The notes beneath the pieces are model-generated. The model did not search any database and had not been told where the DNA came from. It was given only the letters and a program-made list of their open reading frames with translations. Of a DNA stretch of 55,432 bases, positions 8,109 to 15,008 are shown piece by piece; positions within the stretch are counted from its first letter, which is position 1, and each line of letters starts with the position of its first letter. Made by a program: the position numbers and the translations under genes. The DNA is taken from NCBI GenBank assembly GCA_963553325.1, contig CAUVOF010000002.1, positions 1 through 55,432 on the forward strand, written 5' to 3'. This DNA comes from Cardiobacterium sp963553325. GTDB taxonomy: Bacteria > Pseudomonadota > Gammaproteobacteria > Cardiobacteriales > Cardiobacteriaceae.

Positions 8109-9968
8109 ATGAACAAAGCCTTCGCTGGCTGGAAATACGCCCTCATCATCGCCATCACCCTGCTTGGCGCCCTGCTCGCCTTGCCCAACTGGTACGGCAA
8201 AAGCCCGACCGTACAAATGCAATTTGCCAGCCATGACGCCGCGACCGCCGCCGCGCAAGAAGTCGCAAGCCAACTGCAAGCCGCCAACATCACGCCCGAC
8301 CGCTGGAAAGTCGAAGGCGAGAACCTGAACCTCTACTTCCCGCAGACCGACGTACAAATCGAAGCGCGCGACCTGCTCGTCGCCAAATACCCGGACAACA
8401 ACATCTCGGTCAACCTGCTACCGAACACCCCCGCCTGGTTGCAAAGCATCGGCCTCACCCCGATGAACCTCGGCCTTGACCTGCGCGGCGGCATCTCCTT
8501 CCTGCTGCAAGTGGATAGCAACGAACTGTTCACGCGCAAATCGGCAGAGCTCATTGACATCGCCACCTCCACTGCCGAAAAAAACGGCCTGAAAATGCAG
8601 GGCGCGGAAGCATCTGGCAACGGTGGTGCCATCCTCACCTTTGCCAGCGACAGCGAACGCGAACAAATGCTCGATGCCCTGCGCCAGTCGCTGCCGCTTA
8701 GCCTGGAACAAGTGAATCTCGACGAAGGCGGCCAATACCGCGTCCGCCTGCAATACAGCGAGCAGGGTATCAGCGAACTCAAGCGCCTCGCTGCCGACCA
8801 AAACCGCATGCGCATGGCAAGCCGGGTCAATAGCCTCGGCGTTGCCGAACCCTCTATCCAGGTCGTCGGCGATGACCGCCTGCTCATCCAGCTACCCGGC
8901 ATCCAAGACATCGCCAAAGCGAAAGAAATGCTCGGCTCGACCGCAACGCTAGAGTTCTACATCGTCGATGAACAAGGCGACCTCGCCCAGGCGGCGCGGA
9001 TGAAACGCGCCCCCTTCGGCAGCAAACTCGCCTACTTTGAAGACGGCTCCCCCATCCTGCTCAAACGCAAAGTGGTAATGAGCGGCGAACACATCATCAA
9101 CGCCTCGGTCAATCCGGCAAGCCAACAAGGCATCGCCGTCAGCGTCGCCCTTGATTCCGCCGGTGGTGCGCAAATGGCGGAAGTTACCCGCGAAAACCTG
9201 AAAAAACCGATGGCGACTGTTTACGTCGAATACATTCCGGTAACGAAAAACGACGAAAACGGCAACCCGGTTACCAGCGTGGAAAAACGCGAAACCGTGG
9301 TCAATTCCGCCACCATCCAGGGACTTTTTGCCGACAAATTTGAAATCACCGGCGTTACCCCGCTGTCGCGCGCACAAAAACTCGCCGCGACCCTGCGCGC
9401 CGGCTCGCTCGTCGCCCCGGTCTATATCATCGAAGAGCGCACCATCGGCCCAAACGCCGGGAAAAAGAACATCGACCAGGGCATCAATGCCTCGCTGCTC
9501 GGCCTCGGCCTCATCGTCGTCTTCATGCTCGCCTACTACCGCAAACTGGGCATGGACGCCAACATCGCGCTCGTGGTGAACCTCGTGCTGCTGGTGGCGC
9601 TGATGTCGCTGTTGGGCGCGACCCTCACCCTGCCGGGCATCGCCGGTATCGTGCTGACGCTAGGCATGGCGGTCGATGCCAACGTGCTGATATATGAACG
9701 CATCCGCGAAGAAATCCACGAACACATCGAAGTGCATCAGGCGGTGCGCATGGGCTTTGCCAACGCGCTCTCTACCATCGTCGATGCCAACATCACCACC
9801 CTCATCGTTGCCGTGCTGCTCTTCAGCTTTGGCGCCGGGCCAATCAAAGGCTTTGCCGTTACCCTCTCGCTCGGCATCCTCACCACCATGTTCACCGCCA
9901 TCTTCGTTACCCGCGCCCTGGTCGAATTCTTCACCCTGCGCGGCGCCAACCCGAAGATTAACCTGTGA
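8109..9968 (+). CDS. secD: Protein translocase subunit SecD
   Basis: SecD uses the proton-motive force with SecF to complete protein translocation from the periplasmic side. The 619-residue product has the first membrane helix at residues 10-25, a large periplasmic region including LGLDLRGGISFLLQVD (about 119-134), and the C-terminal membrane block with the family motifs starting near LLGLGLIVVFMLAYYRK and including TLTLPGIAGIVLTLGMAVDANVLIYERIRE in shorter conserved pieces. Length equals that of E. coli SecD (615). The gene is 7 bases from secF and clearly co-transcribed. Confidence 0.97.
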   Translation: MNKAFAGWKYALIIAITLLGALLALPNWYGKSPTVQMQFASHDAATAAAQEVASQLQAANITPDRWKVEGENLNLYFPQTDVQIEARDLLVAKYPDNNISVNLLPNTPAWLQSIGLTPMNLGLDLRGGISFLLQVDSNELFTRKSAELIDIATSTAEKNGLKMQGAEASGNGGAILTFASDSEREQMLDALRQSLPLSLEQVNLDEGGQYRVRLQYSEQGISELKRLAADQNRMRMASRVNSLGVAEPSIQVVGDDRLLIQLPGIQDIAKAKEMLGSTATLEFYIVDEQGDLAQAARMKRAPFGSKLAYFEDGSPILLKRKVVMSGEHIINASVNPASQQGIAVSVALDSAGGAQMAEVTRENLKKPMATVYVEYIPVTKNDENGNPVTSVEKRETVVNSATIQGLFADKFEITGVTPLSRAQKLAATLRAGSLVAPVYIIEERTIGPNAGKKNIDQGINASLLGLGLIVVFMLAYYRKLGMDANIALVVNLVLLVALMSLLGATLTLPGIAGIVLTLGMAVDANVLIYERIREEIHEHIEVHQAVRMGFANALSTIVDANITTLIVAVLLFSFGAGPIKGFAVTLSLGILTTMFTAIFVTRALVEFFTLRGANPKINL

Positions 9969-9975
9969 GACCACC

Positions 9976-10896
9976 ATGCAAATCAAGCTTCCCTACATCC
10001 ACTTCATGAACTACAGCCGCGGCGGCCTCTGGCTCTCCGCGCTGCTGACCGTTGCCGCCATCCTGCTCATCGCCCTGCGCGGCTTTAACTTCGGTCTCGA
10101 ATTTACCGGCGGCGCGACCATCGAAATGCAATACGCGCAAGCGGCGGACATCAACCAGGTGCGCAGCGTCGTCGAAAAAATCGTGCCGGACGCCGGCGTG
10201 GTGCAATACGGCTCCTCGCGCGACGTACAAATCCGCTTCGCCGAACAAGAAGGCGTGAACATCGACCAAACCATGAGCGACATGGTCGCCGCATTACAAG
10301 CCGACGCGCCGGACGCCAAACTCACCGGACAATCGAAAGTCGGCGGCCAGTACAAAGAAGAACTGGTCAGCAAAGGCCTGCTCGCCATTGGCCTCGCCTG
10401 CGTCGGCATGATTATCTACCTCGGCCTGCGCTTTGAATGGAAATTCGCCATCGGTGCGGTGCTGGCGCAGCTGCACGACGTCATCATCACCGCCGGCATC
10501 TTCTCGCTGATGGGCTGGACGTTTGACCTGAACGTGCTCGCCGCGCTGCTCGCCATCCTCGGCTACTCGGTCAATGACACCGTCGTCGTCTATGACCGCA
10601 TCCGCGAGAACTTCCGCAAACTGCCGGCGGTTACGCCGAAAGACGTCATCGACACCTCGATTAACCAAACCCTCGCCCGCACGATGGTAACGAGCTTCAC
10701 CACCTTGCTCTCGGTCATCGCGCTGGCGCTGTTTGGCGGCACCATCCTCGCCGGCTTCTCGATTGCGATGATCATCGGTATCGTCTTCGGTACTTATTCA
10801 TCCATCTTTGTCGCCAGCGCCATCGTTTACCGCATGGGCGTCAAACACGAAGACCTCATCCCGCGCGCGCAGCAGCCGATTGACGATTTGCCGTAA
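9976..10896 (+). CDS. secF: Protein translocase subunit SecF
   Basis: SecF, the partner of SecD in the proton-driven export motor. The 306-residue product has an N-terminal helix (about 15-33), the FGLEFTGGATIEMQY motif (about 40-54) and the five-helix C-terminal SecD/SecF block with ILGYSVNDTVVVYDRIREN (about 194-212). The ATG at 9976, 7 bases after the secD stop, gives the normal N-terminus MQIKLPYIHFMNYSRGG; the longer reading frame upstream overlaps secD and is a shadow. The operon ends at the terminator at 10916. Confidence 0.97.
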   Translation: MQIKLPYIHFMNYSRGGLWLSALLTVAAILLIALRGFNFGLEFTGGATIEMQYAQAADINQVRSVVEKIVPDAGVVQYGSSRDVQIRFAEQEGVNIDQTMSDMVAALQADAPDAKLTGQSKVGGQYKEELVSKGLLAIGLACVGMIIYLGLRFEWKFAIGAVLAQLHDVIITAGIFSLMGWTFDLNVLAALLAILGYSVNDTVVVYDRIRENFRKLPAVTPKDVIDTSINQTLARTMVTSFTTLLSVIALALFGGTILAGFSIAMIIGIVFGTYSSIFVASAIVYRMGVKHEDLIPRAQQPIDDLP

Positions 10897-10915
10897 AGCG
10901 CTTGCATTAAAAAAG

Positions 10916-10937
10916 CCGCCCCGAAGGGCGGTTTTTT
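10916..10937 (+). terminator. Terminator of the tgt-secF operon
   Basis: CCGCCC (10916-10921), loop CGAA, GGGCGG (10926-10931), then six T. Clear intrinsic terminator 20 bases after the secF stop. Confidence 0.9.
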
Positions 10938-10940
10938 ATT

Positions 10941-10981
10941 TATAGCGATACACCGAAAGCTTCATGCGGTGGATGGCTATA
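10941..10981. repeat. 41-bp palindrome with TATAGC ends
   Basis: Left arm TATAGCGATACACCG (10941-10955) pairs at 13 of 15 positions with the right arm CGGTGGATGGCTATA (10967-10981), around an 11-base loop. Its left end agrees with the terminal repeat of the Correia-like element 140 bases downstream (TATAGCGATAC on the reverse strand). It may be an internally deleted relative. Confidence 0.55.
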
Positions 10982-11021
10982 AATGGTCGTAGGGTGGGGC
11001 TTGCGAGCAGATTTATAGCCC

Positions 11022-11086
11022 GTAGGTCGGGCATAAATGCCCGACATTGTGAATGGGGGTTTGTCGGGCATAAATGCCCGACCTAC
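11022..11086. repeat. Double palindrome GTCGGGCATAAATGCCCGAC
   Basis: The 20-bp perfect palindrome GTCGGGCATAAATGCCCGAC occurs at 11026-11045 and 11063-11082. With flanking GTAG/CTAC the two copies become arms of a 24-bp perfect inverted repeat (11022-11045 and 11063-11086) around a 17-base spacer. Non-coding; function unknown. Confidence 0.8.
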
Positions 11087-11089
11087 AAA

Positions 11090-11120
11090 TTATATACACG
11101 GTAGCGGGGTTCGTGTATGT
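11090..11120. repeat. Copy 1 of the TACATACACG palindromic repeat (3' end cut)
   Basis: TATACACGGTAGCGGGGTTC followed by GTGTATGTA matches the 37-bp dispersed palindrome seen intact at 14865-14901. The right end stops at the TA where the Correia-like element begins, which suggests insertion of that element into the repeat or directly beside it. Confidence 0.7.
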
Positions 11121-11225
11121 ATAGCAATCCTCACAAAGCCCTGTACTGTGTTGCACCGCCTCGCCGTACTAGCTGTACTGTCTTCGGCGGCGCGCCTTGT
11201 ACAGAACTTTGTGAGTATCGCTATA
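11120..11225. mobile_element. Correia-like (CREE-like) miniature inverted-repeat element
   Basis: A 106-bp non-coding element. Its ends TATAGCAATCCTCACAAAG (11120-11138) and, read on the other strand, TATAGCGATACTCACAAAG (11207-11225) agree at 17 of 19 bases. The interior contains CGCCTCGCCGTACTA, TGTACTGTCT and CGCCTTGTACAGA, which match from memory the interior of Neisseria Correia repeat-enclosed elements (GCCTCGCC, GTACTATTTGTACTGTCTGCGGC, CGCCTTGTCCTGA in pieces). The ends share TATAG and a TA target. It sits between the secF terminator and the 3' end of the last sit gene, five bases from that gene's stop. Confidence 0.75.
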
Positions 11226-11230
11226 TATTT

Positions 11231-12046
11231 TCAGCCCCGCCGTAGCAGCAGTCGCACGCCCAACATGAGGAAGAAGCCCGCTGCCTGGCAGAGGACGATG
11301 CAGGCGCCGGTTGAGGCGTCCAAGTGGTAGCTGATGAGGACGCCGCCGCTGGTGGCAACCACGGATAGGGCGACGGCGACGGCGAGGGTGTGGTGGAAGC
11401 GGCGGGTAACGAGTTGTGCGCTGACGCCGGGGGCGATGAGCATGGCAACGACGAGGACGACGCCAACCGCCTGCATCGCGCCGATGGCGGTCAGGGTCAG
11501 CATGACCAGCAGGCTGATGTGCAGCAGCGGGACGTGCAATCCGGCAAGGCGGGCTTGGGCTTCGTCGAAGATGTAGAGCATGTAGTCGCGCCATTTGAGC
11601 GCGAGCGCGGCAAGGACGATGGCGCAGACGGCGACCGCCTGCCAGCGTTGGCTGGGTTCCATGCCGAGCAGGTTGCCAAAGAGGATGTGGGTGAGGTGTT
11701 GGTCGCTGTTGCTGCGTTGGTAGAGGATGAGCCCGGCGGCAAAGAGGGTGGCGAAGGTGATGCCGAGCAGGGTGTCGCTTTTCAGGGTGCTGCGTTGTTC
11801 GAGCCAGCCGGTGGCGAGGGTACAGGCGAGACCGGCGACGAAGGCGCCGATAATCAGCGGCGCGCCGAGCAGGCTGGCGATGACGATGCCGGGCAGGATG
11901 GCATGCGAGATGGCGTCGCCCATCAGCGCCCAGCCTTTGAGGACGATGTAGCAGGATAGCAGGGCGCAGGTCACGGCGAGCAGCAGGGCGATGGCGAGCG
12001 CCTGCTGCATGAAGGGGTATTGCAGGGCTTGGGCGATGGCGTTCAT
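11231..12046 (-). CDS. Mn/Fe ABC transporter permease (SitD/YfeD-like)
   Basis: Second permease of a metal-chelate family ABC importer. The 271-residue protein has eight or nine hydrophobic segments of the ABC-3 (ZnuB/MntB) family and the diagnostic LKGWALMGDAISHAILPG loop (about residues 36-53). It starts at the ATG at 12046, which overlaps the upstream permease stop in an ATGA, so translation is probably coupled; a much longer reading frame extending to 12895 runs through the other permease in the wrong frame. It is the last gene of a four-gene operon. The stop is five bases from the Correia-like element, so that element may form the 3' end of the transcript. Confidence 0.88.
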   Translation of the reverse strand: MNAIAQALQYPFMQQALAIALLLAVTCALLSCYIVLKGWALMGDAISHAILPGIVIASLLGAPLIIGAFVAGLACTLATGWLEQRSTLKSDTLLGITFATLFAAGLILYQRSNSDQHLTHILFGNLLGMEPSQRWQAVAVCAIVLAALALKWRDYMLYIFDEAQARLAGLHVPLLHISLLVMLTLTAIGAMQAVGVVLVVAMLIAPGVSAQLVTRRFHHTLAVAVALSVVATSGGVLISYHLDASTGACIVLCQAAGFFLMLGVRLLLRRG

Positions 12047-12876
12047 GGTTGGCGGCGCAGGTGGGCGAGGTGTTGCAGGCGGCGGACGGTGAAGACGGCG
12101 AGGAACAGTCCGCCTTGCAGGACGACGATGACCGCGCCGGTGATGGTGTCGAGGTAGTAGCTGGCGTAGGTGCCAATGACGGCGGTGCTGACGCCGATGG
12201 CAAAGGCGGCAAGCAGCACTTTGCCGAAGCTGCGGCAGAGCAGGAAGGCGGTGGCGCCGGGGGCGATGAGCAGCGCGATGACCAGTATCGCGCCGACGGT
12301 TTGCAGGGCGGCGACGACAGCGGCGCTGACCAGCAGGAAAAATGTCCAGCGCAGGCGGGCGACGGGCAGTCCGGCGGTAACGGCCTGGATGTCGTCGAAG
12401 AAGTAGAGCATCAGGTCGCGCCATTTGGCGGCGAGGATGATGAGCGAGACGGCGCAGATGGCGAGCATCTGCCAGAGGTCGTGGTCGTCGATGCCGAGAA
12501 TGTTGCCGTAGATGATGGCTTGCAGGTTGATGGCCGTCGGGTAGAGCGAGGTGATGAAGTAGCCGGCGGCGAAAAAGGTGGTGAAGACGAAACCGATGAT
12601 GGCGTCCTGGCGCAGCATCGGCAGGCGGCGCAGGATGAGCATCGCGCTTGCAGCAAGGATGCCGGTGGTAAAGGCGCCGAGGGCATAGGGCAGTTTCCAC
12701 AGATAGGCAAGCGCGACGCCGGGGACGACCGCGTGCGAGAGCGCATCGCCTATCAGCGACCAGCCTTTGAGCATGAGATAGACCGAGAGCAGGGCGCAGA
12801 CACCGCCGACGGCCGCCGCGCTGATGAGCGCCTTGATCATGAAGTCGTATTGCAACGGGGCGAGAAGCGCGCTCAT
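12043..12876 (-). CDS. Mn/Fe ABC transporter permease (SitC/YfeC-like)
   Basis: First of two paralogous ABC-3 family permeases, 277 residues with about eight membrane segments. The signature LKGWSLIGDALSHAVVPGVA (near 37-56) parallels that of the second permease, and both end in conserved helices with DTITGAVIVVLQGG here. The start chosen is the ATG at 12876 overlapping the ATPase stop (ATGA); a TTG two codons upstream is less likely. Two separate permease genes plus ATPase and binding protein is the Sit/Yfe layout, which distinguishes it from ZnuABC with a single permease. Metal specificity (Mn, Fe or both) is inferred from that layout. Confidence 0.88.
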   Translation of the reverse strand: MSALLAPLQYDFMIKALISAAAVGGVCALLSVYLMLKGWSLIGDALSHAVVPGVALAYLWKLPYALGAFTTGILAASAMLILRRLPMLRQDAIIGFVFTTFFAAGYFITSLYPTAINLQAIIYGNILGIDDHDLWQMLAICAVSLIILAAKWRDLMLYFFDDIQAVTAGLPVARLRWTFFLLVSAAVVAALQTVGAILVIALLIAPGATAFLLCRSFGKVLLAAFAIGVSTAVIGTYASYYLDTITGAVIVVLQGGLFLAVFTVRRLQHLAHLRRQP

Positions 12877-13706
12877 GGGCAACTGCTCCGTTCATCGACG
12901 AAGACGGCGGGATGTTCGTCGTCGCTGACGATGCGTACTTGCGGCGCGACTTCGCCGAGGCCGATGTTTTTCAGGACGCTGCCGAAGGCGCGTTCCAGAT
13001 TATCGACGGTGTAAATGTCATGAATGTCGCCGTGCGCGATGAGGCAGCGGTTAATCAGCACCACTTCGTTGCAATACTGCGGCACCGCGCCGAGGTTGTG
13101 GGTGGAAACCAACATCAGATAACCCTCCTCGCGCAGCGACTTCAAAAGTTCCATCACCGCAAATTCCGTTTTCGCGTCCACGCCGGTAAACGGTTCATCC
13201 AAAAGAATAATGCGGCTTTGTTGCGCCAGCGCACGGGCGAGAAAGACGCGCTTTTTCTGCCCGCCGGACAACGCGCCGATTTGCCGCTCGGCGAGGTCGG
13301 CGATGTCGAGACGGTCGAGTGCGGCGGCAACCGCTTCGCGGTCGGCAGCACGTGGGCGGCGCAACAGCCCCATGTGGCCATAACGCCCCAACATGACGAC
13401 ATCTTTCACCAAAATCGGGAAATGCCAGTCGATATTCTCGCTTTGCGGCACATAAGCGATGCCGTTTTGCCGCATCGCCTGTGCGACTGGCAGGCCATTG
13501 ACGCGCACGCTGCCCGATTGCGGGCGGACGATGCCCATGATGGTGTTAAACAGCGTCGATTTGCCCGAACCATTGACGCCGACAAGGGCGCAAACAGTGC
13601 GCCCTTGCAGGGTGAAAGAAATATCGCGGATTGCCTGGTGGCCGTTCGGGTAGGTCACGCTGACGTTTTCTACCGCGAGCGAGATGGCATCAGTGCTGGA
13701 AACCAT
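12873..13706 (-). CDS. Mn/Fe ABC transporter ATP-binding protein (SitB/YfeB-like)
   Basis: Cytoplasmic ATPase, 277 residues, powering the two membrane partners. Walker A is GVNGSGKS (43-50), the signature LSGGQKKRVFLARAL lies near 150, and Walker B ILLDEPF follows. The C-terminal extension after the H-loop (STHNLG) is somewhat long, as in YfeB. Its start overlaps the 3' end of the binding-protein gene by 17 bases and its stop overlaps the next start, so all four genes form one translation-coupled operon. Confidence 0.9.
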   Translation of the reverse strand: MVSSTDAISLAVENVSVTYPNGHQAIRDISFTLQGRTVCALVGVNGSGKSTLFNTIMGIVRPQSGSVRVNGLPVAQAMRQNGIAYVPQSENIDWHFPILVKDVVMLGRYGHMGLLRRPRAADREAVAAALDRLDIADLAERQIGALSGGQKKRVFLARALAQQSRIILLDEPFTGVDAKTEFAVMELLKSLREEGYLMLVSTHNLGAVPQYCNEVVLINRCLIAHGDIHDIYTVDNLERAFGSVLKNIGLGEVAPQVRIVSDDEHPAVFVDERSSCP

Positions 13707-14571
13707 TAATCACCGTGTCGGTTGTAACCTTGAGCAAATCCAGATAGGTCGGCACCGGGCCGTCGGCGGCAGAAAGCGAATCGACATACAGCACGCCGCC
13801 GTATTTCGCACCACTTTCTTTCGCGACCTGTTTCGCCGGTTTGTCAGAAATCGTGCTTTCGCTGAAAACGACCGGAATCTTGTTGGCGCGCACCGTCTCA
13901 ATCAAGGCGCTAACCTGCTGCGGCGTGCCCTGCTGCTCGGCGTTAATCGGCCAGAGATAGGCTTCCTTGAACCCCAAATCGCGGGCGAGATAACTGAACG
14001 CACCCTCGCTCGAAACCAGCCAGCGCTGCGCTTCCGGGATTTTCGCCACCTCTTCCTTCAGCTTGGCGTCCATCGCTTCCAGCTTGGCGAGATAAGCGGC
14101 GGCATTCTTGTGATAATTGTCGGCGTGCGCCGGGTCGTGCTTGGCAAGCGCCGCTTCAATATTTTTCACATAAATCTTGGCGTTGGCGACTGACATCCAG
14201 GCGTGTGGATTCGGTTTTCCGTCGTACTCGCCGCCGTGAATGGACATCGGCTCAACCCCTTCGGTAACTACAACCGACGGCACGTCCTTCACATTGGCAA
14301 AAAAGCGCTCAAACCAGCGTTCCAAATTGAGCCCATTCCACAGCACCAAATCCGCTTCCTGCGCCTTGACCAAATCCTGCGGCGTCGGCTCGTAGTCGTG
14401 GATTTCCGCACCCGGCTTGGTGATGGAAACCACCTTGGCATCATCACCAGCGACGTTCTGCGCCATATCGGCGATGACGGTGAAGGTCGTAACCACCGTA
14501 AAGGGTTTGTCGCCTGCGGCGAAAAGCGGCGAAACGACGCAAAAAAGCAGGGAAAAGAGCAGTTTTTTCAT
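13690..14571 (-). CDS. Mn/Fe ABC transporter substrate-binding protein (SitA/YfeA-like)
   Basis: Periplasmic metal-binding protein, 293 residues, with a signal peptide MKKLLFSLLFCVVSPLFA/AG. It belongs to the cluster A-I (TroA/PsaA/YfeA) family. Likely ligands are His58 (EIHDYEPTP), His123 (NPHAWMS), the Glu of SSEGAFSYLAR and the Asp of YVDSLS, the His-His-Glu-Asp set of Mn/Fe binders as opposed to the three-His set of ZnuA. There is no His-rich loop, in contrast with the znuA product later in the window. ATG 14571 is preceded by GAGG six bases away; a TTG at 14583 is an unlikely alternative. First gene of the operon. Confidence 0.9.
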   Translation of the reverse strand: MKKLLFSLLFCVVSPLFAAGDKPFTVVTTFTVIADMAQNVAGDDAKVVSITKPGAEIHDYEPTPQDLVKAQEADLVLWNGLNLERWFERFFANVKDVPSVVVTEGVEPMSIHGGEYDGKPNPHAWMSVANAKIYVKNIEAALAKHDPAHADNYHKNAAAYLAKLEAMDAKLKEEVAKIPEAQRWLVSSEGAFSYLARDLGFKEAYLWPINAEQQGTPQQVSALIETVRANKIPVVFSESTISDKPAKQVAKESGAKYGGVLYVDSLSAADGPVPTYLDLLKVTTDTVINGFQH

Positions 14572-14616
14572 GTTAAACCTCAAAAGTTGAAAACGAATGT
14601 GTGGGCGCCCGCTCGT

Positions 14617-14645
14617 ATGATACGCGCAAATTTTTTGGCTTCCAA
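14617..14645 (-). promoter_or_regulatory. Probable sigma-70 promoter of the sit operon
   Basis: On the minus strand TTGGAA (14645-14640), a 17-base spacer and TATCAT (14622-14617), 45 bases upstream of the start codon. No convincing Fur, MntR or Mur box could be read by eye around it. Confidence 0.5.
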
Positions 14646-14739
14646 ATGCGAACTGCTGTTATTTGGACAAGATACTGTATTGTAGAAAAATATCTTTCTA
14701 TGCTGATTTTGCAGGTGAATAACGGGGGTGTTTTGTGCT

Positions 14740-14797
14740 GTAGGATGGGTCTTGACCCACCATAATGAAGCGGCGTGGTGGTCAAGACCCACCCTAC
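14740..14797. repeat. Inverted repeat GTAGGATGGGTCTTGACCCACC
   Basis: Left arm starts GTAGGATGGGTCTTGACC (14740) and right arm ends GGTCAAGACCCACCCTAC (14797). The arms of 22-23 bases differ at about one position and enclose a 13-base spacer. The left arm is itself partly palindromic (GGGTCTTGACCC). It resembles the GTAGGGTGGGGC at about 10989 and lies about 170 bases upstream of the sit operon. Confidence 0.7.
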
Positions 14798-14864
14798 ACG
14801 GCTGCGCGGTTTTTTTCTCGCTTCACAGGGAAGGTGGCTTTTAGTGGTGATTTTACAGCCGGCG

Positions 14865-14901
14865 ATTTACATACGCGGTAGCGGGGTTCGTGTATGTAAA
14901 T
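14865..14901. repeat. Copy 2 of the TACATACACG palindromic repeat (intact)
   Basis: ATTTACATACGCG at the left and CGTGTATGTAAAT at the right flank the invariant GTAGCGGGGTT core. Intact 37-bp copy in the 437-bp spacer between sitA and cysN. The same spacer also holds the inverted repeat at 14740 and a stretch at 14908-14957 ending TTGAACAGATTCTAAG that resembles the end of the 38339-38500 block. Confidence 0.8.
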
Positions 14902-14960
14902 TGTTTTCGTCGCTGCGCGGCTTGCCCGCTTCGCAAGAAATTTGAACAGATTCTAAGCGA

Positions 14961-14988
14961 AAAAAATCCCGCCATTGGCGGGATTTTT
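14961..14988 (-). terminator. Terminator of cysHDN
   Basis: Read on the minus strand: ATCCCGCC, loop AATG, GGCGGGAT and a run of T, 21 bases past the cysN stop. Clear intrinsic terminator, possibly acting in both directions. Confidence 0.85.
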
Positions 14989-15008
14989 GCTGCGGCAAGC
15001 GCGCGGGG

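Noticed and set aside
11231..12895. Single 554-codon minus-strand protein
   Set aside because: The upstream half reads the SitC gene in the wrong frame. Only the part from the ATG at 12046 has permease features.
14572..14720. Fur, MntR or Mur box in front of sitA
   Set aside because: The AT-rich stretch has no palindrome close enough to these consensus sites to report.
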